This document shows, one piece after another, positions 1 through 7,070 of a stretch of DNA of 25,716 nt. Positions within the stretch are counted from its first letter, which is position 1; each line of letters opens with the position of its first letter. The translations under genes and the position numbers were made by a program. Origin of the DNA: Chrysochromulina tobinii (taxonomy: Eukaryota > Haptophyta > Prymnesiales > Chrysochromulinaceae); assembly GCA_001275005.1 (NCBI GenBank), contig JWZX01002984.1, forward strand, positions 1 to 25,716, given 5' to 3'. The notes beneath the pieces are model-generated. The model made no database searches. It saw nothing but the letters and a program-made list of their open reading frames with translations, and was not told the DNA's origin.

Positions 1-358
1 CTACACGAGTGTGTAGCCTCAGTCCGGCAGTGGCCAGTGACGAGGCGTAGCTACATGATCAATCCAATACTTATCCCAGGTTCTCCTACATATTACATAA
101 AGAAAGTACGAGGCCTCATACACGCACGATCGACAGAGCCATTTCGGCTGCGCCCCGCCGCCACCCCACGACATGGCACCACAACGACTGACACACCGCA
201 TCGGGAGGTCATTAATACATGCTTGCTCGCACCATCGAGATCACCATCCTGCGCCATGACGGCACCAACACATCCGAGGTCACCAATACACGCACTCACG
301 CACCATCCTGCGCCCACGACGACACCGAAACATCCGAGGGTACCAAATCCGAGGCCAC
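1..358. other. Left-edge non-coding stretch
   Basis: No reading frame here looks like a protein: the frames that stay open give low-complexity Pro/Thr/His/Arg translations and overlap one another. It lies downstream of the EF-hand gene's stop on the minus strand, so its right part would be that gene's 3' flank. A diverged direct repeat (see separate entry) is the only structure I could make out. Confidence 0.5.
242..346. repeat. Two diverged direct-repeat units, period 59 bp
   Basis: Unit 1 (242-287) and unit 2 (301-346) share 'caccatcctgcgcc' and then 'acatccgagg' with a few substitutions between. They sit in the 3' flank of the minus-strand EF-hand gene. No function is evident. Confidence 0.6.
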
Positions 359-2056
359 TTAGTCGTTCTTGTTGAGAGGCGTCTCGTCGTAATCGGCGTC
401 GACCTTGGCCTTCGTCGCCGCAATCTTCTTCTTGATGGCCACGTTCTGGGCCGCCAGCTTCTTCGCCTGATCCTTCTTGCGCTTCTCGCTCTCTGCCGCC
501 ATGGTGGCCCGCGCCGCTCCGGCGGCCTCGTCGTCGACGTCGTCGTCCGTTTTCGCGCCGATGTTGTGGATCCGCGTGAAGAGGGCGGCGTTCTCCTTGG
601 TGACCTTGTCGGACTGGCCCTTGAATGGAATCAGATAGGCAGCGGTCGGGTTGCGCGATTGAGGGTCCAACGAGTACTGGCTACGAGGCGTCAAGGACGC
701 TTCCTCCGGGCTGAACTTCTGAAGCGTGGCGACCATCTCGTCGATGGTCAGGTAACGGTTGTCAAACGAGACTGCGGTGCGCGTCTTGTTGGCCTTGAGC
801 ACAGCCACCTGATCAGCATGAGCAAGGTACATCAGACGCTTGGACTCCTTCACGATCTCCTCGGCCTCCATCTGCTTCGCGCGCACGATCTCCTCCTTGG
901 CCATCTCGGCGTTCGACTTGCCAGACTGGACAGCCGTGCGGGCCGCTATGGCCTTGTCCATGTACTTCTGCTCCTCGGTCTGCAGCTCTTCCTTCCAGTG
1001 GGCCTCGTCTTGGCGCGTCTCCTCGGCCCGCTGAGCATTCGTCTGCTGCACCACCGCATTGTAGCTGCCGTTGTAGCCCGGCGGGTAGAGCTTCTCCGCG
1101 CTCGCCTTGTACTTGATGCGCATCTCCTCAGGGGAGAACTTGGATGTCTTGGGCGAGGGCGGGGCGGCCTCGGTACCCGCGCCAAAGAACGAGAGCAGCG
1201 CGTCGACGAACGTCGGGGGCGCGCGGGACGTCAAGGCGAGGGCAGCCTGGTGCCGCTCCTCCGTATCCGCCGTCTGGGCGGCCTTGGGAGCAGGATACCC
1301 CGTCTGAGCGTGAAGACGGGCGCGGTCAGTGTGCTCGTCCTTCGTGAACGCGTCGTGAGCGTCGTCGAACGTGTCGGAAGAGTGCGATCCCGAAAGCGGC
1401 GATCGAGAGTTGGCCAGGCCCGAAAAAGGCGTCGTCTTCTTCGGAAGCGCTTCCGCCCGAGTGACGAGGGCCTTGTCCTTGGTCTCGTGGTTCTTCAACT
1501 TGCCCTCCGACTTTGAGGCAGACTTCCACTCGTACACTCGAGCGGGCTTGGCGCCATTCTCAATGAGCAAGGGCTGGAGGGCACTGATCTTCCCCCCTTC
1601 GCTTTGCTGCGAACCCGCGACCAGGTCGGAGCCCTTCCACTTCCCGATCGTGCTGACCTTCCCCGTCGCCAAAGTCACCAAGTAGCCCTTGGGGTAGTGC
1701 GGGCTGCGGAGGATCTGTCGCTCCTGCTGCTCTCGCCGGACGCGTGCAGCCTTAGCTTTGTTGCACATCGACTGCGCGTACCTTGAGAAGCCGCCGGCAG
1801 GCACCTGCATCTCGCCGCGGCGCATGCCGCCGGGGGTGCTGTAGTTGAGCCGCTGCAGATCCACGAGCTCATTTTCCTCGATGACGCCATCGCCATCGAC
1901 ATCGAAGCCGGAATCCATCTTAAAGTTCTTACCGGTGACGTGGATCAGTGCATTTGCCTCCTCCTTTACTCCCTTGAGAGAAGAGTACATCCCGTCGCCC
2001 CACGAACGAGGTCGCCCCACGATGAGACAATCGTGTGCGGCTTTCCGAAAACACAA
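359..2056 (-). CDS. EF-hand, coiled-coil-rich protein (possibly ciliary/flagellar)
   Basis: An uninterrupted 565-residue frame. One canonical EF-hand loop is visible at residues 52-63 (DVDGDGVIEENE), with acidic ligands at loop positions 1, 3, 5 and 12 and Gly at 6, so one Ca2+ site is predicted. The rest is charged and helical. Residues about 330-420 are Ala/Glu/Lys-rich and the last 50 residues are strongly Lys/Ala-rich, both suggesting coiled coil. There is no signal peptide or membrane segment, so the protein is probably cytosolic or cytoskeletal. Single EF-hand plus long helices is common in axonemal proteins of protists, but I cannot name the family. The first ATG is used here; a second in-frame ATG at codon 23 (1990) is equally plausible, because the first 22 residues look unstructured. 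It is transcribed divergently from the aspartyl protease over a 197-bp gap. Confidence 0.75.
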   Translation of the reverse strand: MCFRKAAHDCLIVGRPRSWGDGMYSSLKGVKEEANALIHVTGKNFKMDSGFDVDGDGVIEENELVDLQRLNYSTPGGMRRGEMQVPAGGFSRYAQSMCNKAKAARVRREQQERQILRSPHYPKGYLVTLATGKVSTIGKWKGSDLVAGSQQSEGGKISALQPLLIENGAKPARVYEWKSASKSEGKLKNHETKDKALVTRAEALPKKTTPFSGLANSRSPLSGSHSSDTFDDAHDAFTKDEHTDRARLHAQTGYPAPKAAQTADTEERHQAALALTSRAPPTFVDALLSFFGAGTEAAPPSPKTSKFSPEEMRIKYKASAEKLYPPGYNGSYNAVVQQTNAQRAEETRQDEAHWKEELQTEEQKYMDKAIAARTAVQSGKSNAEMAKEEIVRAKQMEAEEIVKESKRLMYLAHADQVAVLKANKTRTAVSFDNRYLTIDEMVATLQKFSPEEASLTPRSQYSLDPQSRNPTAAYLIPFKGQSDKVTKENAALFTRIHNIGAKTDDDVDDEAAGAARATMAAESEKRKKDQAKKLAAQNVAIKKKIAATKAKVDADYDETPLNKND

Positions 2057-2253
2057 TCGTCAAAGTTGTCGAAAAGCAAACTTGGGCAACTTCAATTTTT
2101 TTTGGCGCCTGCAGTTAGAGTTCCAGAGTTCCAGAGTTCCAGAGTTCCAGAATTTCGGAGTGAGTATAGCTTAGCGTTTAGAGCGGGTCCGGAGAGTGCG
2201 CGCGGCGTGTTTTTCACAGTTGTACCGGTACGCCAAACAGGCGGAGTTCTAAA
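2057..2253. promoter_or_regulatory. Short divergent promoter region (EF-hand gene / aspartyl protease)
   Basis: This is the whole gap between two start codons pointing away from each other, so it must hold 5' signals for both genes if the starts are right. It contains a tandem octamer array (2117-2151), the decamer gggtccggag at 2185-2194 that recurs upstream of two other genes, and the palindrome gtaccggtac at 2222-2231, about 25 bp before the protease ATG. 'tttttcacag' at 2210-2219 resembles a 3' splice site, so a short upstream exon of the protease cannot be excluded. Confidence 0.5.
2117..2151. repeat. Tandem octamer (agagttcc)x4 in promoter
   Basis: Four perfect copies of agagttcc followed by a partial copy. 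It ends in ttccagaattt, where TTC-nn-GAA resembles a minimal heat-shock element half-site pair; that resemblance is weak and based on only two units. Confidence 0.85.
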
Positions 2254-4314
2254 ATGGGAGTCATATTGATCAGTGCGCCAGTTCTCGAGCTCAACACGAC
2301 CGTGACTCCGCTCCGGTTCCTGCACGCGGACCCGAGCGGGCTGCGTGGCCGACGGCAGGCGGCGCATAAGCGCCGGCTCAACCCGGCTGGGCTCGAGCTC
2401 GAGGGCAACCTCAACACGCTCGGGTATTTTTCCGCTGAGGTGTGCGTCGGCACGCCGGCCAGGTCGTTCGACCTGATCGTCGACACGGGCTCGGCGCTGA
2501 CCGCCTTTCCGTGCTCCGACTGCCCGCACTGCGGCGAGCACAAGCACTCGAGCGTGCCCGGCGCGCGCTTCGACCCGGCGCACTCGACGTCGGCTAGAAC
2601 TGTCGATTGCTCGCAACCGCCGCCGGGCATGCACTGCAGGAGCTGCGGCAGCGGTGGCACGTGCGAGTACGGCGTCTCGTACACCGAGGGTTCCTCGATC
2701 CGCGGGCGCCTCGTCGAGGACAGCTTCTGGTTCGGCCAGGCTGAGACCCCAAGCCCGCGCAACGTCCGAGCCACCTTCGGATGCCAAACGTACGAGAGCG
2801 GCCTGTTCTACTCGCAGGTGGCGGACGGCATCTCGGGCTTCTCTCAGGCGGACACCTATGGGCCAACCCTCTTCGACTACATGCGCCTCGCCACCGACGC
2901 CCCTGACGTCTTCTCGATGTGCCTGGACGAAACGCACGGAGCTCTCGTGCTGGGCGCGTCGGTGCCCGCCGCCCTGCACGCCTCGGCACTGTGGATCCCT
3001 TACACGGGTGGCGGCTCGTACACAGTCCCATTGACGGACCTGAAGATCGACGGCCGCTCCGTTGGCGCGCCGGCCAGCCGTTACTTTTCCACCATCGTCG
3101 ATTCGGGCACGACGTTCATGTACGTGATGCGCTCGGAGTGCCTCGGATTGCCTCTAATTGCCTCTAATTGCCTCTGATTGCCTCTGATTGCCTCTTATTG
3201 CCTCGGAGTGCCTCTGATTGCCTCCGATTGCCTCTAATTGCCTCCAATTGCCTCGGAGTGCCTCTGATGGGTACTTCCCTGATGGGTACTTCCCTGATTG
3301 CCGCTGATTGTCGCTGAGGGCTGCTGAGTGCCGCTGAGTGCCGCAGGTACCTTCCACCAGACGCGTACCGGCCTGTCCGTGACCACTTCCGCTCAGAGTG
3401 CCCTTGGGGCACATGCACGGCCCGAGTGGCCAAGGGCGAGTACCCTGATGACTACTGCTACACGATGAGCGCGCAGGAGCTCGACCAGATGAGCCCGATG
3501 ACGTTGCACTTCGAGGGCGGCGTCACGCTCGACTTTGGGCCTCGCCAGGTGAGGACCGCTGAGTACCTCTGATAACCTCTGATGACAACTGATGAACACT
3601 GATGACACGCTCGACTTTGGGCCTCGTCAGTATGCGTATGAGCTGCGCCAAGGCATCTGGTGTCTCGGCGTCTTCGACAACGAGCACAACGGTGCGGTCA
3701 TCGGCGCGGCCAACATGCGCCACCACGAAGTCGTCTTCGACCGGGGGAGCCGGCGCGTCGGCTTCTTTCCGTCCGATTGCGCGGAGATGCATGCCAACCG
3801 ACGCAGCTCCATCCTGAGCGGTGGGTACGCACTCAACGGCTGTGCCAAGGGCACTACGTCCGCCGCGCCGGCCGCCGCCGCCGCCGAGGCGGCCTCGCCG
3901 CCCCTTCCCCCGCCGCCACCGCCACCGCCCTCGCCCCCGCCGCCCTCGCTCTCGCCCTCACCCTCGCCCTCGCCCTCGCCCCCGCCCCCGCCGCCGCCGC
4001 CCTTACCGGTAGTCGAAGCGCTCGCCTCGACGCCTTCGCCCTCGCCGGCGTCCCACCGCCGGCATCCAATCCAGCCGCCGCCCTCGCCGTCGCCCTTGCA
4101 CCGGAGCCACCCGAACCACCCGCCGCATAGCCCCCTCCACGTCATCTCGACGCCCGGGACGGCGCCGCTCATCGAGCGCCATATCACGTCCGCCCTCGAT
4201 CCCCGCTACGCGGCCATCGTCGAGGCCCAGGCTGCCGCCGCCACCCGCGAGGCCACGAGTACCGACAAGCCGGCCAACAAGGACAAGCATGCGGGGGGCG
4301 CCGGGCACCACTAA
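2254..4314 (+). CDS. Pepsin-family (A1) aspartyl protease with Pro/Ser-rich tail, three exons
   Basis: The spliced model is 2254-3119, 3347-3548 and 3631-4314, which totals 584 codons including the stop. The first catalytic Asp is D77 in IVDTGS and the second D283 in IVDSGTT. The flap Tyr is probably Y143 (SYTEGSS). A Cys-rich insert (FPCSDCPHCGEH... CRSC...C) resembles the plasmepsin V/nepenthesin lineage. Across intron 1 the frame runs TTFM|YLPPDAY, and across intron 2 FGPRQ|YAYELRQ, leading to the family's C-terminal GAVIGAANMRHHEVVFDR...VGFFPSDC block; this continuity supports both splices. After about residue 430 comes a Pro/Ser tail (poly-P, SPSPSP), a possible O-glycosylated wall-type linker. 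No clear signal peptide precedes the domain, so an upstream exon may be missing. The fold and active site are certain; location and substrate are not. Confidence 0.88.
3120..3346 (+). other. Intron 1 of aspartyl protease (repeat-filled)
   Basis: Donor GTACGT at 3120 and acceptor CCGCAG ending at 3346. It splits the codon of M289 (at|g) and restores the family sequence DSGTTFMYLPPDAY. Almost the whole interior is a degenerate decamer array. 'gggtacttcc' occurs twice near 3269-3293 and resembles the first bases of exon 2 (ggtaccttcc). Confidence 0.85.
3131..3345 (+). repeat. Degenerate 10-bp minisatellite, consensus cctctgattg
   Basis: About 13 consecutive decamers from 3136 to 3268 with variants cctctaattg, cctctgattg, cctcggagtg and cctccgattg, then degraded forms (ccgctgattg, tcgctgaggg, ccgctgagtg) up to the splice acceptor. 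Many units carry CTRAT, which fits the eukaryotic branch-point consensus yURAY. On the opposite strand the array produces spurious open frames rich in Ile-Arg-Gly-Asn-Gln. Confidence 0.9.
3549..3630 (+). other. Intron 2 of aspartyl protease, 82 bp, flanked by duplicated exon end
   Basis: Donor GTGAGG at 3549, acceptor gtcag ending at 3630, phase 0 after Q356. The last 25 bp of the intron (3606-3630) copy the last 25 bp of exon 2 (3524-3548) with a single difference (cgCcag versus cgTcag). The interior holds several ctgat-containing units. The splice is backed by the uninterrupted family sequence GVTLDFGPRQ|YAYELRQG. Confidence 0.88.
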
Positions 4315-5136
4315 CGTCCATATGTGCTTATGACCACGCCAAATGACGAACCTCGATGGAGAGGACGGATATCTTGGCTGATAAGTGATGGAGGTGGCCG
4401 TGGGTGCCCCCGAAAGACCGGTCTCAATCGAAGCGTCTTTTGCTCAGAGCTCACAACCCCCGCGCGTAATCACAAAATCGAGTCTCACTTGGGGGGCGGG
4501 GAACTAACTGTAACAGACGTGATACAGTAGCGGACCGGAACGGATTCGGGACGTAGTGTAGTCACGGCCGTACCGGTACGCTACAGTTCCGGATCGGTTC
4601 GGAGGGCGTGCGCGGATAGAGGTTAGAGCGCGGAGGTCGAGGTGAGGTACCGTACGGTCTTCTCTATTTTTCATGGTTTATAAGGTCCGCCCCCGCTTGA
4701 CACCTGTATGTGCGAGCGGTAGGGGGGGTCTTTCCCCCGGTGGGAGTCCGTTAACCTGCTTACGGAACATTCCCAGAGACCGGTAAGTGAGCTCCGTCGA
4801 GATACCGGCGGATCCCTAAGGGAGATCCGGGAGATACCGCCGGCGCCGGGAGCCATCCGGCGACGTATCCGGCGAGAGTGTTCGTGACCGTGTTCAGTCT
4901 AAGCACCAGTCTTCTGCCTCTCGGGACTCAACGACCTCTATGCCTCCGAGGTCCCCCTCAGGCAGGTACTTACCCTCTTACCGGCTGGCTCCCCTCTACA
5001 CGAGGAGCCCAGTCGCAGATGAGGCGGTTCAGATCACAGATGAGGGGGTGATGTTACGTCTCGTTGAGTATGTCCGTACTTGCATGTATGTGTGTGAACC
5101 GGTACATGGTATGTCCAACATTCTTGAATCATTGAA

Positions 5137-5361
5137 GACACCGGGGGGAGCCGGGACACACACCGGTACCGGGTACCGGGAGCGGTCGGCTCCGGGCCTG
5201 CGGCTGTTGAGTCGGCCGCGGCTTCGGTCGTCGCGCTGACGTGCAGGGTGTGTGTTGTTGGTGGGTTTGGATGGTTGTGAGGTTCGTCTGTGTGGTCCGT
5301 GTGCCTTTGTGCGTCCGCGTGTCCCGTGTGTCCCGTGTGTGTCCCGGCTCCCCCCGGTGTC
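5137..5361. repeat. 225-bp segment bounded by perfect 27-bp inverted repeats
   Basis: The left arm 5137-5163 begins gacaccggggggagccggga; the right arm 5335-5361 is its exact reverse complement. The 171-bp interior is GC- and GT-rich with no reading frame of note. Terminal inverted repeats of this size suggest a small non-autonomous transposon (MITE-like), but no clear target-site duplication is visible. The arm motif recurs alone at 6772-6797 and 25396-25420. Confidence 0.65.
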
Positions 5362-5408
5362 ATTACCGGTAAGCCGCGCGCGAAGCGGCGTCGCTCGAGT
5401 GAACCCTC

Positions 5409-5470
5409 TCAGTGGCCCTCGTGCTTGGGGGTCCGGAGTGTGTCAGCGCGTTGTGTTGAACAGCATCAGC
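5409..5470 (+). promoter_or_regulatory. Shared upstream module A, copy 1 (before glycosyltransferase)
   Basis: This ~60-bp block is repeated, inverted, at 8581-8640. Core stretches shared exactly include ggccctcgtgcttgggggtc followed by cggag, and gcgcgttgtgttga. Both copies lie 100-220 bp upstream of a start codon and have the same orientation relative to their gene. Role (promoter, 5' UTR or remnant of duplication) is inferred only from position. Confidence 0.65.
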
Positions 5471-5487
5471 AGCACCCTCTTTGTGTG

Positions 5488-5516
5488 TTTCACAGCCAAT
5501 GTTTAGAATTCGACAC
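5488..5516 (+). promoter_or_regulatory. Shared upstream module B, copy 1
   Basis: 29 bp starting tttcacagccaatgttta and ending ttcgacac. It matches 26 of 29 positions at 9356-9384, upstream of the second FkbM-type gene. It lies 83 bp before the glycosyltransferase ATG. It includes an ATG out of frame with the gene, so it could be a promoter element, a 5' UTR element or the start of an upstream reading frame. Confidence 0.6.
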
Positions 5517-5598
5517 CCAACAGCGCCAGCAGCAGCAGCACCCTCTCGTGTGCGGGTCCTGGACAGAATCCGCAACACACACGCCGACGACCCCGTCC

Positions 5599-6696
5599 AT
5601 GGCCGACGCACACCAGGCGATGACCTGGGCTCACAACTTTGGCACACCATGGAGCGGCCATGAGGCATCGACCTTGGATTCAAATGCATCATGTCCACGC
5701 CTTCGGGTCGTTGCGCCACGGGTCTTTCTCTTCTCTTTTGTCTACGGGGGCGACCCCGTCATGATGCACCACTTTTGCCACCACTACTTTGAGCGAGTTG
5801 GCGTCCTGCGGACGCAGGCAAGATTCATCCTACAAGCACCCCGCAATGCGACGCTGCTCAACCAGACGCTCGCCGAGCTAGACGCTGCCGGAGTGCCTGC
5901 GCAGAATATCAGCATTCGGCGCGAGCGCTACAGCGATGTGGCAAAGTTGCTCGCAACTAATGCATTGATCGACCAGCTCTCACCAGGGTCACTTTTGATC
6001 AATGCAGACGGCGACGAGCTTTTCTGGTATCCGTGCAACTACGAGAACTGCATGCTCGGTGGCAGTTGCTGCGCCACCTTTCGGGACCGGCTGGCTGCCA
6101 CTGGTCGTGTGGCATCGCTCAAATACGCTCCCAGCATCGAGGAGCAATTTCCTTTGGAGTGTAACTTGCGAGCGCACTTGCGAGGCATGAGAACTCAGAA
6201 GCACACGCTCCTAGATCCGTACTGGGCCGGGTTTGCGGCGCGCCCAGTCCACTTCCTGACGTCGCACCAACTTGGCTGGGGCGACATTGTTGGGATCCGT
6301 GGAGGGAACCACACTTACTACCAGCCTTACGGCAACTGCCTCGCGCATCATAAACTGTCGCCTTATCAGATTGCGCACTACACGATGACTACCACGCAGC
6401 GCGACTTGGCCCTCGAAAAGGCGTCCAACTGGAGCCCTTCAATTGACTTCGACAAGGGCGATGTCGAGACCTACTCGTGCGCGGGCCAGCGACGGAAAGG
6501 GAACGTGACTTACTGTAACGACTACCTTTCGATCGTCGCGTGGATGGAAGCGTACAAGACGGACCGAAAGTACTGCTCGCGACTTAGTGCACTCAACTTG
6601 ACAAACTCAATTCGACCCGATCAGCAAGGTTCTCAAACAGCAAGTGCCTCAGCAGGATCATCACCGGCCTCTGCAGAACAGTCCGCAGAATCATAG
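5599..6696 (+). CDS. Putative glycosyltransferase (GT2/GT92-like, DGD motif)
   Basis: 365 residues from the chosen ATG. The domain starts at about residue 38 (RVFLFSFVYGGDPVMMHHFCHHYF), followed by LLINADGDELFWYP, where D137-G-D139 is the expected metal/nucleotide-sugar DxD motif. Downstream come a Cys-rich segment (CNYENCMLGGSCC) and HYTMTTTQRDLALEKA, which resembles the HxK/His-containing acceptor region of GT92/GT2-like enzymes. Several N-glycosylation sequons (NAT, NQT, NIS, NHT, NVT, NLT) suggest a luminal (ER/Golgi) location, yet no signal anchor is visible. The frame stays open upstream to about 5290, but that part is low-complexity and overlaps repeats, so I start at 5599. It is convergent with the FkbM-type gene at 7071-8429. 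Family assignment is moderately sure; donor and acceptor are unknown. Confidence 0.72.
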   Translation: MADAHQAMTWAHNFGTPWSGHEASTLDSNASCPRLRVVAPRVFLFSFVYGGDPVMMHHFCHHYFERVGVLRTQARFILQAPRNATLLNQTLAELDAAGVPAQNISIRRERYSDVAKLLATNALIDQLSPGSLLINADGDELFWYPCNYENCMLGGSCCATFRDRLAATGRVASLKYAPSIEEQFPLECNLRAHLRGMRTQKHTLLDPYWAGFAARPVHFLTSHQLGWGDIVGIRGGNHTYYQPYGNCLAHHKLSPYQIAHYTMTTTQRDLALEKASNWSPSIDFDKGDVETYSCAGQRRKGNVTYCNDYLSIVAWMEAYKTDRKYCSRLSALNLTNSIRPDQQGSQTASASAGSSPASAEQSAES

Positions 6697-7070
6697 ATTG
6701 CCGCCCCTGCGAGACCTTCTGTGATGTGTGAATGTACACCATATCGTCCGCCCGTGCATACCGGTTCCAAAACACCGGGGGGGAGTCGGGACACACAACG
6801 GGTACTGTACGCCGCGCGGGATCTGCGTCGACAGTTTGTCGACCGGTATCTGTAACTGTATCACACAAGTTTCCACGCATTTGAGATTGCGTTGTACGTG
6901 TTGGTGTGTTGTGAATGAATGTTACTTGTACCGTACTGTACCCGCGCGTATGTACGTGACGTAACGTCCGGTCGGAAACGCACCACGATTTCCTCTGCAT
7001 GCTCTTGTTATGTGAACACACGCGTCTACGTCAGCTGCGGCTCGACCACGAGTCTTTTCTAAATATTGTC
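6697..7070. other. Convergent 3'-3' intergenic stretch
   Basis: No gene seen. It holds one copy of the dispersed acaccgg...gggacacaca motif (6772-6797), a small hairpin gtcgaca-gtt-tgtcgac (6827-6843), and repeated gtactgtac/gtaccgtac palindromes. It should contain the 3' ends of both flanking transcripts. Confidence 0.5.
6772..6797 (+). repeat. Dispersed motif, copy (acaccgg..agtcgggacacaca)
   Basis: Differs by few bases from the arms of the 5137-5361 inverted repeat and from 25396-25420. It lies about 75 bp after the glycosyltransferase stop codon. Confidence 0.65.

Larger units (their letters stand above)
4315..5598. other. Long intergenic stretch, protease to glycosyltransferase
   Basis: About 1.28 kb with no coding region I can support; the open frames encode low-complexity Cys/Val/Pro or Arg/Ser strings. 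It contains palindrome gtaccggtac at 4570-4579, a TATA-like tttataag near 4676-4683, several short inverted repeats around 4790-4870, the 225-bp inverted-repeat element at 5137-5361, and the shared upstream modules at 5409-5516. Confidence 0.6.

Noticed and set aside
3154-3433. Minus-strand open frames rich in Ile-Arg-Gly-Asn-Gln
   Set aside because: Antisense translation of the decamer array in protease intron 1; no independent support.
4671-5239. Small open frames (60-100 residues) between the protease and the glycosyltransferase
   Set aside because: No recognisable domain, overlapping frames on both strands, and dense short inverted repeats suggest non-coding DNA.
5290-5598. N-terminal extension of the glycosyltransferase frame by 103 residues
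   Set aside because: The extension starts inside the inverted-repeat element, encodes Cys/Val/Pro and Gln runs from simple repeats, and shows no signal peptide; the ATG at 5599 is preferred.
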